This document shows, one piece after another, positions 9,208-17,639 of a stretch of DNA of 64,000 nt. Location: assembly GCA_002746415.1 (NCBI GenBank), contig NVXD01000017.1:124001-188000 (forward strand). Direction: 5' to 3'. The translations under genes were made by a program, and so were the position numbers. The notes under the pieces were generated by a model, which saw only the letters and a program-made list of their open reading frames with translations, had not been told where the DNA came from and made no database searches. Position 1 is the stretch's first letter; every line of letters starts with the position of its first letter. This DNA is from Flavobacteriaceae bacterium (GTDB lineage Bacteria; Bacteroidota; Bacteroidia; Flavobacteriales; Flavobacteriaceae).

Positions 9208-10930
9208 CACTATTTAAGTTCTGTCTTGCTACTTTTCCATGTATGGATGACACTTCTTCCGGGTTATCAAAATAAGCCACAGCTTCTTTTGTTTGTACAA
9301 AAAGGTGCTCCTGATGCAGAACATCTACAATACCACTACTGAAAATAACATCTCGAGTTGGTCCAATAGCTCCTGCAACATAAAATTGTAAACCTTTTCC
9401 ATGAATTTCTTGAATCACTTTTACCAACATCTTGGCGGCAGTGGAATCTATATAATTAATGGCCTCTGCATTTAAAATCACTCCTTTTAGTGCGTTCCCC
9501 TTACTTTCGATATGTTTTAATAATTGCTGCTTAAAAAAACTAGTGTTGCCAAAATACAATTGGGAATCAAACCTAACAATAAGCAAATCTTTCCTTATTA
9601 CTACCTCATCACCAAAACGATTTACATTTTTGTAATAATCAGATTTTTTTATATTTCCTAAAACAGCAAAATGAGGTTTGGATGTTCTGTATACCATCAA
9701 CAATAAAGAGAACAGCACACCTACTAATATTCCTTCCTTTATCCCAACAAACAAAGTCAACAAAAATGTGACTAGTAGTACCACAAATTCATCTTTTCTA
9801 TGTTTCCATAAGACCTTTGCGTAACCAACATCTATCAGACCAAATACAGAGACCATAATAATAGATGCCAATACAGCATTTGGCAAATAGTATAACAATG
9901 GTGTTAAAAAGAGTAAGGTAATAACCACCATTATAATGCTTATAACCGATGCTATGGGAGTTTTTACACCCACTTCGCTATTGATGGCTGAACGGGAAAA
10001 ACTTGCGGTTATTGGAAAGGATTGAAAAAATGAACCTACCATGTTAGAGGCTCCCAAAGCAATTAGTTCTTGATTGGGATTGATGGTCTCTTCGTTACTA
10101 TTCTCTTCTATTGCTTTCCCTATGGATATGGCTTCCAAATATCCTATCAAAGCCAAAGTTAAGGCAATAGGCCACAAATCTTTAACATTTTGCATACTGA
10201 ACTCTGGCATATTAAAAGAGGGTAGCCCCTTGGGAATGACACCCACCAATTTAATTCCCATATGTTCTAACTCTAAAAAATATGTTCCCAAGATTCCCAG
10301 TACTACTGCTACGAGTATGGCAGGTATTCTTTTGTTCCATTTTCTAAGAAGAATAATAAAAATAATTCCTATTGCCCCTATAGCAAAATCATAGGCATTC
10401 GTTTCTGGAATTTTCTGAAAAGCATTAAACATGAGTTTATGAAACTGATTGTTTCCCTCAATATGGGTTCCCAATAAGTGTTTTAACTGACTGAACATTA
10501 TAATCAGTGCTGCCGCAGAGGTGAAACCACTAATAACAGGTTTGGACATAAAATTGACCAAAAAGCCCATTCTAAAAACGCCTAACATAAATTGAATGGC
10601 ACCCACTAAAAAAGCAAGCAAAATGGCCATTGCAATATAATTCTCTATTCCAATGATAGAAAGTGCCCCCAAACCCGCAGCAACCAATAGAGAATCCATA
10701 GCCACCGGTCCTACGGCCAACTGTCTAGATGTACCCAACACCACATACATTAACAACGGAAACAAGGACGCATACAAACCATAAACTGGTGGTAAACCAG
10801 CGATCATTGCATATGCCATACCTTGAGGAATTAATATAATCCCTACTGTTAGTCCGGCCACCAAGTCTTTGGCAAAAAACTTTTTCTTATAATGAGGCAA
10901 CCATTGCAGTATCGGAAAGAATCTTTGCAT
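9200..10930 (-). CDS. SulP-family anion (sulfate-type) transporter with STAS domain
   Basis: A 576-residue inner-membrane transporter. The SulP signature region AGLTVGIILIPQGMAYA begins near residue 27 and is followed by about a dozen hydrophobic segments. A cytoplasmic STAS domain occupies roughly residues 440-560, with the characteristic YIDSTAAKML motif. SulP proteins move sulfate, bicarbonate or other anions; the substrate is not readable from sequence. It lies upstream of, and on the same strand as, the persulfide-oxidising CstB-like enzyme. A role in moving the sulfur oxyanions made or used by that enzyme is therefore a reasonable inference. Confidence 0.88.
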   Translation of the reverse strand: MQRFFPILQWLPHYKKKFFAKDLVAGLTVGIILIPQGMAYAMIAGLPPVYGLYASLFPLLMYVVLGTSRQLAVGPVAMDSLLVAAGLGALSIIGIENYIAMAILLAFLVGAIQFMLGVFRMGFLVNFMSKPVISGFTSAAALIIMFSQLKHLLGTHIEGNNQFHKLMFNAFQKIPETNAYDFAIGAIGIIFIILLRKWNKRIPAILVAVVLGILGTYFLELEHMGIKLVGVIPKGLPSFNMPEFSMQNVKDLWPIALTLALIGYLEAISIGKAIEENSNEETINPNQELIALGASNMVGSFFQSFPITASFSRSAINSEVGVKTPIASVISIIMVVITLLFLTPLLYYLPNAVLASIIMVSVFGLIDVGYAKVLWKHRKDEFVVLLVTFLLTLFVGIKEGILVGVLFSLLLMVYRTSKPHFAVLGNIKKSDYYKNVNRFGDEVVIRKDLLIVRFDSQLYFGNTSFFKQQLLKHIESKGNALKGVILNAEAINYIDSTAAKMLVKVIQEIHGKGLQFYVAGAIGPTRDVIFSSGIVDVLHQEHLFVQTKEAVAYFDNPEEVSSIHGKVARQNLNSGN

Positions 10931-10964
10931 GGTGCAAAGTAACCATTTAATCCAAATACCGAAA

Positions 10965-10978
10965 GTAACTTAGGTTAC
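10965..10978. promoter_or_regulatory. Palindromic site GTAACTTAGGTTAC upstream of SulP
   Basis: A 14-bp sequence with perfect 5-bp arms (GTAAC/GTTAC), 34 nt upstream of the SulP start codon. It shares the GTAA-N6-TTAC frame and most core bases with the site at 9194-9207, which makes the pair a candidate operator set for sulfur genes. An isolated GTAAC half-site also lies at 10939-10943. Confidence 0.5.
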
Positions 10979-10987
10979 CAAGAGGTA

Positions 10988-12118
10988 TTACTTATCCTTC
11001 CACCAATCCGAAAATTGCTGGTTTCCCCCTATGATAATTTTCTCACCAATAATAGGTGTGGCCAAATTAATATTTTTCTCTTTACTAACCTTAGATAGAC
11101 GTTTTATAGGGCCATCCCAATCATGTGTAGCCAAGGCAAACCCTCCCCAATGTATGGGAATAAGCATATCTCCTTTTACATCTATATGCGCTTGTACAGT
11201 TTGCTCTGGAAACATATGAATATCTGCCCAAAGCTCATCATACTGTCCACATTCCATCATGCAAACATCAAAAGGTCCATATTTCTCTCCAATTTCCTTA
11301 AAACCATTAAAATAACCAGAATCCCCACTAAAAAATATATTATGCTGCCCTGTTATCACCCAAGAACTCCACAGAGTCGCCATTTTATCCCTAAGTCCTC
11401 GGCCTGAGAAATGCTGTGCAGGTGTTGCCGTAAAAACGATATCGTCTACTTTGATGGATTCATGCCAGTACAATTCAGTAATCTTGCTTTTGGGAACCCC
11501 CCATTTTTCTAAATGCCCCCCAACACCTAAAGGAACAATAAACTGTTTTGTTTTATTCTTTAATTTCTTAATGGATCCATAGTCTAAATGGTCGTAATGA
11601 TCATGAGAAAGCAAAATAACATCAATGGTAGGTAAATCTGCAATGGCAATAGGGAGCGTATCAATGAACCTTTTATTTATGATATAGGGAACAGGTGCAG
11701 GATAATCCCCAAACATAGGATCTATCAAGATATTTTTTCCATTCATTTTTAGAAAAAAAGTAGAATGCCCATACCATACTGCGGTTGTTTCTTCCTTCTT
11801 TAATGCCTCCAATTCACTTTTATTCCATTTTAAAACTGGCAATGATTTGTTAGGTTTCCTATTAGGATTCCCCTTTATCATTTTACCAAACATCTTTTTA
11901 TAGTCGTCCCAACTAAAATCCTCTTTAACCTTTTCAATATTGCTAAACTTGCCATCTTTATAATTCGGAACACTTTTCATTTTATTCATACTTTCTTTGT
12001 TTGGATTTCCTCCAAATGACGGGTAAAAATTCACCACTAAGATTAAAAAAATACCAAAGAGCAGCGCAATACGAAATAACCAATAAACAATTTTCTTTAG
12101 TATTTTTTTTAATTTCAT
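10988..12118 (-). CDS. Membrane-anchored UlaG/NAPE-PLD-like metallo-beta-lactamase-fold hydrolase
   Basis: A 376-residue protein with one N-terminal membrane segment (about 10-30) and a soluble metallo-beta-lactamase-fold domain. The metal motif SHDHYDH (171-177) is preceded by WYGHSTFFLKM and LIDPMFGD, which are typical of the UlaG / NAPE-PLD / RomA branch. The most similar described activities are phosphodiesterase or lactonase reactions on lipids or sugars, but none can be assigned here. It reads in the same direction as SulP, 57 nt upstream, with a palindrome in that gap, so SulP probably has its own promoter. The enzyme faces the periplasm if the N-terminal segment is an uncleaved anchor. 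Confidence 0.8.
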   Translation of the reverse strand: MKLKKILKKIVYWLFRIALLFGIFLILVVNFYPSFGGNPNKESMNKMKSVPNYKDGKFSNIEKVKEDFSWDDYKKMFGKMIKGNPNRKPNKSLPVLKWNKSELEALKKEETTAVWYGHSTFFLKMNGKNILIDPMFGDYPAPVPYIINKRFIDTLPIAIADLPTIDVILLSHDHYDHLDYGSIKKLKNKTKQFIVPLGVGGHLEKWGVPKSKITELYWHESIKVDDIVFTATPAQHFSGRGLRDKMATLWSSWVITGQHNIFFSGDSGYFNGFKEIGEKYGPFDVCMMECGQYDELWADIHMFPEQTVQAHIDVKGDMLIPIHWGGFALATHDWDGPIKRLSKVSKEKNINLATPIIGEKIIIGGNQQFSDWWKDK

Positions 12119-12177
12119 TTCTATAATAATTATAACAAAAATGAGCCCTTTTTCTGCAATAAACTTTGCATATCTTG

Positions 12178-12987
12178 CTATTTACGCCTCACCTTAATTA
12201 AAATCTCGCGTGTTACAGTTAGAAAGTCAAAATTAGTTAACTGTACGTCAAGTTTAATCTTCTCATAACCAATAAGTGAATCGATTACATACCCACAAGA
12301 TTCAATTTCATTCTTATGTTGCGTCAGTCTTTCTTTTAACAAGTTAAAATCTCCCTTTATTTGAACTGCAGTATAATATCCTGCTGGTATTGTTAGAAAC
12401 TGATTGGTACTAGCTGAGGTTTTTTCTTCTACCCCAATATAATACCTGCATTCATTTAGCGGTACATGCATGGGCACATCCAAGTAAAAACCTATAGTCG
12501 TAATTACCCCATCTTCCTTGCTATTTATTAGCGTTTGATAAGAATGATTTAACTCTGGCATGGTTAGCCCTACTTTTTGCACTGCAATTTTCTTTGATGA
12601 AAGGTATTGAATGTTAATTCGTTTGTTGCCTGACTTAGATCTACTTATCCTTGAGAATGAATGTTTTTTTCGATATTCTGACGGCGCAATAGCCTGATGT
12701 TTCTTAAAACTTCTATTAAAAGTAGCAGGAGATGAAAATCCGCTTTCATAAGCAACTTCCATCAAGGCCATATTTGGATATATTTTCATTAAATGAATGG
12801 CATGTTTCAGTCTTAAATCCTCCAAATAAGCTAAAGGGGTACAATTTTGCTCTTTTACAAAAAGTCTGTGAAAATGGAATTTAGATAATCCTGCTTGTTT
12901 GGCAATAACCTCTAACTTTATTTTTTCTATAAAGTGGGTAGAGAGATATAATATAGCGCTTTCAGTTTGTGATTTGCCGATACCCAT
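12178..12987 (-). CDS. AraC regulator with GyrI-like effector-binding domain
   Basis: A 269-residue fusion. The AraC DNA-binding domain is N-terminal (about 5-105, with GLSKFHFHRLFVKE and SGFSSPATFNRSFKKH). A GyrI-like/SOUL-type small-molecule binding domain follows (about 120-265), as in Rob and related drug-responsive regulators. Its ATG comes immediately after the trmL stop codon with no intervening base, so it is likely translated from the same message. It is the last gene of a tightly packed minus-strand run that starts at the CotH gene. The ligand is unknown. Confidence 0.88.
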   Translation of the reverse strand: MGIGKSQTESAILYLSTHFIEKIKLEVIAKQAGLSKFHFHRLFVKEQNCTPLAYLEDLRLKHAIHLMKIYPNMALMEVAYESGFSSPATFNRSFKKHQAIAPSEYRKKHSFSRISRSKSGNKRINIQYLSSKKIAVQKVGLTMPELNHSYQTLINSKEDGVITTIGFYLDVPMHVPLNECRYYIGVEEKTSASTNQFLTIPAGYYTAVQIKGDFNLLKERLTQHKNEIESCGYVIDSLIGYEKIKLDVQLTNFDFLTVTREILIKVRRK

Positions 12988-13446
12988 TTAATGCAATCTA
13001 CTGTTTCGGATACCTTCATAAACCACTATACTTACAGCATTGGCCAAATTGAGACTTCTTATATGTGGACTTAAAAGAGGTATTTTATATAATTTATCCT
13101 TCTGTTTGCTAATAACATGCTTAGGTAGTCCAACAGATTCTTTCCCAAAGACAAAAAACATGTCCTCTTTAAATTCTATATCATAATACTCTTTTTCCCC
13201 GTGACTGGATAAAAACACCATTTCTTTGCCCTTATTCTTTTGGAAGAAATCGTCTATGCTATCATAAATGAACAATGAAATGTGTTTCCAATAATCCAAT
13301 CCGGCTCGTTTTACTCGGGAATCATCAATTTCAAAACCAAAAGGTTTCACCAGATGGAGGTGACAACCAGATGCCAAGCTAAGACGGCCAATATTTCCAG
13401 TATTATTTGGGATTTCTGGTTCAATTAGAACAATGTTATATGACAT
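12988..13446 (-). CDS. trmL: tRNA (cytidine(34)-2'-O)-methyltransferase TrmL
   Basis: A 152-residue SPOUT-class methyltransferase, the usual length for TrmL. It opens with IVLIEPEIPNNTGNIGR. It contains the knot motifs FVFGKESVGLPK and LSPHIRSLNLANAVSIVVYE, which bind S-adenosylmethionine. It methylates the 2'-hydroxyl of the wobble nucleotide of certain leucine tRNAs. It lies 2 nt after the Crp/Fnr gene and directly abuts the AraC-GyrI gene. Confidence 0.95.
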   Translation of the reverse strand: MSYNIVLIEPEIPNNTGNIGRLSLASGCHLHLVKPFGFEIDDSRVKRAGLDYWKHISLFIYDSIDDFFQKNKGKEMVFLSSHGEKEYYDIEFKEDMFFVFGKESVGLPKHVISKQKDKLYKIPLLSPHIRSLNLANAVSIVVYEGIRNSRLH

Positions 13447-13448
13447 AT

Positions 13449-14090
13449 CTACAACTCTAAAACTGTTATTTTATTCCTATCCATTTTAATTTTCCCTTCA
13501 CGTTCCAGTTGCTTTAGAAGCCTGGAAACCACTACCCTAGAAGTGTGCAAGTCATAGGCAATATCTTGGTGTGTGGTATGGAGTACATCATCATGACTCA
13601 CCTTTGCTTTGTCTTGCAAATGTTTTAACAAACGCTCGTCCATTTTTAAAAAAGCCAATGTATCCACCGTTTCCAATAACTCCATTACTCTGGTATGGTA
13701 GCTATCCAAAATATAACGCTGCCAACTTTTGTATTTAGACATCCAGATATCCATTTGTGCAATAGGAATAAATAACAAAGTGGTATCTGTTTCGGCAACT
13801 GCTCTAATTTCACTTTTTTTATTCCCTAAACAACAAGAAAGGGTCATTGCACAAGTATCGCTCTTTTCTATAAAATAAAGCAGAAGTTCATCACCCTTTG
13901 TATCTTCTCTTAGGATTTTTACAGCACCATCCAAAACTAAAGGCATCATGGTAATAAGGTCTCCAATTTCTATAAGCTGCTCCCCTTTCGGAACCCTTTT
14001 CAAAGCCCCTACTTTTTCTATTTCTTCTAAAAAAAGTGGTTCAAAAAGATAGCCATAGCTTTCCTCCAATGCCTTTTTTACTGAAAACAT
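13449..14090 (-). CDS. Crp/Fnr-family regulator with Cys-rich sensor motif
   Basis: A 213-residue regulator with an N-terminal cyclic-nucleotide-binding-like beta-barrel (about 20-130), a dimerisation helix (about 132-155) and a C-terminal winged helix (about 160-213) with recognition segment TSRVVVSRLLKQLE. The barrel carries CAMTLSCC (Cys80, Cys86, Cys87), not the cAMP-binding signature. Three closely placed cysteines suggest thiol or persulfide sensing, and the nearby CstB-like and SulP genes carry matching palindromes, but this role is inference. It lies 2 nt from both neighbours (mutarotase upstream, trmL downstream). Confidence 0.88.
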   Translation of the reverse strand: MFSVKKALEESYGYLFEPLFLEEIEKVGALKRVPKGEQLIEIGDLITMMPLVLDGAVKILREDTKGDELLLYFIEKSDTCAMTLSCCLGNKKSEIRAVAETDTTLLFIPIAQMDIWMSKYKSWQRYILDSYHTRVMELLETVDTLAFLKMDERLLKHLQDKAKVSHDDVLHTTHQDIAYDLHTSRVVVSRLLKQLEREGKIKMDRNKITVLEL

Positions 14091-14092
14091 AC

Positions 14093-14875
14093 TTAATTGC
14101 TTACTGGTTTCATATATACTGTAAAGATTTCTTTATCCGCGCTTAAATATTGAAACCCTTGGCAAAGATCTCTTTGAGCAACATCATAGGGATAAAAGGT
14201 AATTGGTTCTATACAAATCATGTTCGCTTCGGGTGACCATAACATAAAGTTACCAAATCCTTTTGTAGTAATTTCCAGCTCTTTTTCATCTTTCAGCACA
14301 ACAGCTTCACAATCTGAAATTTTATACGCTCTATCCCCCACTTCTATAACTGCATCCAATGGAATCTCTTTCTCCTCTGCTTTGATTATAGGTGCATTTG
14401 TATGCAATTTAAAGGCTGGGTGATAGCCCAACATAAAGGGCATATCTCTCTCTCCAGAAACTACAAATGTAATTTCTAGTCCATCTGCTTTTAATTCATA
14501 TTGCTTTTGGAAGACAAAACTAAAAGGCCAAATCAGCCATTGTTTGTTCGATTTTTCAGGAAATTTTGAATTCTTGACCAAAGTCCCCGCTTTATAGGTT
14601 TTTTGAAATAGCACTAAAGTTTCATTCTTGGAGACTACTTCATAATCCATTTCACGCAACAATCCATGTTGATCTTGGATTGCATTTCCTTTTGGCACTT
14701 GTACCATGAAATCAGTTTCATTTGTAGGTCCAATAATGGGAAACATCTCTGTATCCGAACTCCGCCAACCAGGACTCCCTTTCTGATGGATATATTCATG
14801 CCCTTCTTTTTGGAAGCTTACCAATTCTCCTGCATCTATTCTTGCCGTTTGGTTTTCTAGTGAAAGTGTGATCAT
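14093..14875 (-). CDS. Aldose 1-epimerase (mutarotase)-like protein
   Basis: A 260-residue galactose-mutarotase-fold protein without a signal peptide. The likely catalytic histidine is in MLGYHPAF and the catalytic glutamate in CIEPITFYPYD, in the order and spacing expected for the LacX/YeaD branch of aldose epimerases. It would interconvert sugar anomers in the cytoplasm; the specific sugar is unknown. It is 6 nt downstream of the M20 peptidase gene and 2 nt upstream of the Crp/Fnr gene. Confidence 0.82.
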   Translation of the reverse strand: MITLSLENQTARIDAGELVSFQKEGHEYIHQKGSPGWRSSDTEMFPIIGPTNETDFMVQVPKGNAIQDQHGLLREMDYEVVSKNETLVLFQKTYKAGTLVKNSKFPEKSNKQWLIWPFSFVFQKQYELKADGLEITFVVSGERDMPFMLGYHPAFKLHTNAPIIKAEEKEIPLDAVIEVGDRAYKISDCEAVVLKDEKELEITTKGFGNFMLWSPEANMICIEPITFYPYDVAQRDLCQGFQYLSADKEIFTVYMKPVSN

Positions 14876-14881
14876 TTAGTA

Positions 14882-16192
14882 CTAATTAATAAGTCTATAA
14901 ATTAAAACTGCCGTTCTTTTGGTCAGTGCTTCAATAGTATTCAAGTTTACGGTTTCCTGCGGTGTATGTGCGCCTGTTCCCATAGTACCAAGACCGTCCA
15001 AACAATCCACATATTGTGCTACAAAAGAAACATCTGCCGCCCCTCTTTTTCCAGGGTCATAAGCCAGCACTTCCCCTTGCTTTAAACTTAAACTCACTTC
15101 GTTTAATTGTTCCAAAAGCTTCAAATTTCCTTCTGTTGGCCCCATAGCTGGGTAACTATCGTTAAAATGAATTGCTGCGGAAGTATGTGGCAAATTGTTC
15201 CCCACAATTTCTCGCATTTTATTCCTTGCATTTTCTTTTTGCTCTTCGGAAATAAATCGTAGTCCACCTTTAACTACTGAAGTCTGAGCAACCACATTAC
15301 TTTTACCAAAAGCATTGCCTTTACTTGTCTCTTTATCAAAATCTAAAAAAGTCCCTCCCAATAGCACACCAGGATTGAATGTTAGGAATTCTTCTCCTCG
15401 GACTTCATTATAAAAAGCATTCAAAATACGTGACATTTCAAAAATTGCTCCTGCACCCGTTCTTTCACTAAAAATACCTGAAGAATGTGCTCGTTTCCCT
15501 TCAACTTTCACTTCCCAACCAGAAGCGCCTCTTCTTGCTACTGTGGCATAGTTAAAACCAGTTGACGTTTCAAAACCCAAGGCGATATCGCTTCGCTTCG
15601 CAGCATCAATCAAACTTTTACGACTTACACTCGTAGGTTTTCCAGTACTTTCTTCATCCCCAGTATAGGCAACTATGATTTGTGCATCATCTAACAAACC
15701 ATTTTCCTGTAATGCTTTTAAAGCGTAAAGAATGATTACATCTCCGCCTTTCATATCATTACCACCTGGCGCATGTGCAATGCTATCATTTACCATCTCA
15801 AATTTTTGAAACGGACTGTCTTCTTCAAAAACGGTATCTAAGTGCCCTATCAACAACAACTTTTTTCCTTTCTTCCCCGAAGTTTCTGCAAATAAATGCC
15901 CTGCCCTATTCATTTCAGCTGGTAAGCTTACCCAACTGGTAGTAAAATCAATATCATCAAAAGCATTTTTAAAAACCATCCCCACTTCCTTTACGCCTGC
16001 GGAGTTTAAGGTACCGCTATTGATGTTGACTACCTTCTCCAAAAAAGCTATGGCCTCCTCATTATTACTTTCAATAGATTTGACCAGTTTTTTCTCCATC
16101 CTAGAAAGTTTCTGGGCATTTAAAGTAAGTAGGCTACAACATGCCAGGAGTACAGTGAAAAACTTTTTCATATTCTTTATGTTGTACTTCAT
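14882..16192 (-). CDS. Exported M20-family metallopeptidase (carboxypeptidase G2-like)
   Basis: A 436-residue zinc peptidase. The first ATG directly follows the CotH stop (TAAATG). A second ATG at codon 8 (MKKFFTVLLACCS) gives a cleaner signal peptide and may be the true start. M20 metal ligands are visible in LLIGHLDTVF (His, Asp), GGNDMKGG and YTGDEEST (the catalytic Glu pair). The C-terminal GTGAHTPQETVNL carries the last zinc histidine. A dimerisation insert lies in the middle. Family members remove C-terminal glutamate or hydrolyse dipeptides; the substrate is not determined. It likely acts in the periplasm. Confidence 0.88.
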   Translation of the reverse strand: MKYNIKNMKKFFTVLLACCSLLTLNAQKLSRMEKKLVKSIESNNEEAIAFLEKVVNINSGTLNSAGVKEVGMVFKNAFDDIDFTTSWVSLPAEMNRAGHLFAETSGKKGKKLLLIGHLDTVFEEDSPFQKFEMVNDSIAHAPGGNDMKGGDVIILYALKALQENGLLDDAQIIVAYTGDEESTGKPTSVSRKSLIDAAKRSDIALGFETSTGFNYATVARRGASGWEVKVEGKRAHSSGIFSERTGAGAIFEMSRILNAFYNEVRGEEFLTFNPGVLLGGTFLDFDKETSKGNAFGKSNVVAQTSVVKGGLRFISEEQKENARNKMREIVGNNLPHTSAAIHFNDSYPAMGPTEGNLKLLEQLNEVSLSLKQGEVLAYDPGKRGAADVSFVAQYVDCLDGLGTMGTGAHTPQETVNLNTIEALTKRTAVLIYRLIN

Positions 16193-17602
16193 TTAAAGGG
16201 AATTTATTTCGGTATCCATCCATATCAGTCGGTCTTCTACCCAATTTTTTAAATAATCAATTTCTTCATTATAAGTATTTCCAACAAATGAATTGGGCCA
16301 TACATAAGTACCAAGTACATTCCAAGTATTGAAATTTTGATCTATTGATCCAGAAGCATCCAAGGCGTCATTATAAGTGTCAATTTTTCCTAAGATAGAA
16401 GCTTCAGACAAAACACTGCTTCTTAATATTGCCCACCGATTTTGTAATTTGGTAACATATGCCGGGTCTTGTAACAACCGATCCCACCAAAAAGGGACTT
16501 GCCAGAAATCATTTGGGCAGCGCTCATTAAATTTATAGGCCCAGACATTACTACTGCCTCCATCACAATAATCAGCATTACCAAATCCCAAATTAAAATC
16601 CCATATAGGTCCCATTTTTAATTTCTCATTCTTATCCTTTTGCATATAGGTACTCAATCGATACCCATCCACATTATTAGAAAGTTCATTGAGAAGGAAA
16701 AAATCTATAAAACTGTTTACATCTATATACGATGCATACCCTAAACTCTCATCTGTATAATCATTTGATGCTAAGGCATTTTCAAAATCTGTCACATAAG
16801 TGGAAATATAGGTTTTCTGTTCTGTTGTAATATCTTCAGCATCTGGATATTCATAAAGAAAGTTAATTTCTTGTCCTGATGCAGCATTTAACGGGTCATG
16901 TTGAGAAGTAAAGGAATTTAAATCATTATACCCATCTCCTAAATTGCTTCCTGCTACCTTATCAATTTTTAAAATGTACCCTCCTGTAACGTCTTCCCCA
17001 GAATTTTCATCCTCTTTTAGCTTATTAATATCAATACGTTCACCGTCTCGTTTCAATTTCTCCATAAAAACATAAACCCCTTGGTATTGGCCATTTACTG
17101 TTAAGTCAACAAAAACAGTTCTACTTGCGTACCGTTCCATATCTCTAGACAAGTCATATATCAGCATATTTCGCATTAAGGATTTATCACTGTAAGGAGC
17201 GTACAAAATCCAATCTTCCTCCTCTGGCATTCCTAAAAGGGACACGTCAAGGTCCACATTGTTTTTATCCCTTGTTTCCAGTCCAAAGGCCTTTTTTGGG
17301 AACATTTGCGATGATGCCCCTCTAATTTCTATACCAATAAAGCCTTCAAAAACCACCTCATCTGCAATAGAAATAGTGATTTCTGAATCAATTTTTGGTT
17401 CGTCTACGATTGTACCACCCTTTGTATTGATCCTAATTTGAGGTAGGCCGTCTTCAGGTGCAATTACTTGCTCTTCTTCTTGTTGTTCTTCATTTTCTGG
17501 TACTATAGTATCATCATTACTACAGGAAACCATAAAGATGAAAAGGCAGCAACTAAAAAAGGGTTTTACAAATGTGGCCAATTGTGAGGGAATATTATTC
17601 AT
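16193..17602 (-). CDS. CotH-family lipoprotein
   Basis: A 469-residue lipoprotein with lipobox VSC (about residue 27), an Asp/Glu-rich linker and a CotH domain from about residue 55 to the end. CotH proteins have an atypical protein-kinase fold. The strand-rich start GFIGIEIRGASSQMFPKKA, the central YQGVYVFMEKLKRD and the metal-binding segment GPIWDFNLGFGN are all recognisable. In Bacillus, CotH phosphorylates spore-coat proteins; its role in Bacteroidota surface biology is not defined. It begins the tightly packed string ending at 12178 and lies 37 nt downstream of the permease gene. Confidence 0.85.
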   Translation of the reverse strand: MNNIPSQLATFVKPFFSCCLFIFMVSCSNDDTIVPENEEQQEEEQVIAPEDGLPQIRINTKGGTIVDEPKIDSEITISIADEVVFEGFIGIEIRGASSQMFPKKAFGLETRDKNNVDLDVSLLGMPEEEDWILYAPYSDKSLMRNMLIYDLSRDMERYASRTVFVDLTVNGQYQGVYVFMEKLKRDGERIDINKLKEDENSGEDVTGGYILKIDKVAGSNLGDGYNDLNSFTSQHDPLNAASGQEINFLYEYPDAEDITTEQKTYISTYVTDFENALASNDYTDESLGYASYIDVNSFIDFFLLNELSNNVDGYRLSTYMQKDKNEKLKMGPIWDFNLGFGNADYCDGGSSNVWAYKFNERCPNDFWQVPFWWDRLLQDPAYVTKLQNRWAILRSSVLSEASILGKIDTYNDALDASGSIDQNFNTWNVLGTYVWPNSFVGNTYNEEIDYLKNWVEDRLIWMDTEINSL

Positions 17603-17639
17603 AATTTACTTTGTTTATTATTAAAATAATGCGATTGTC

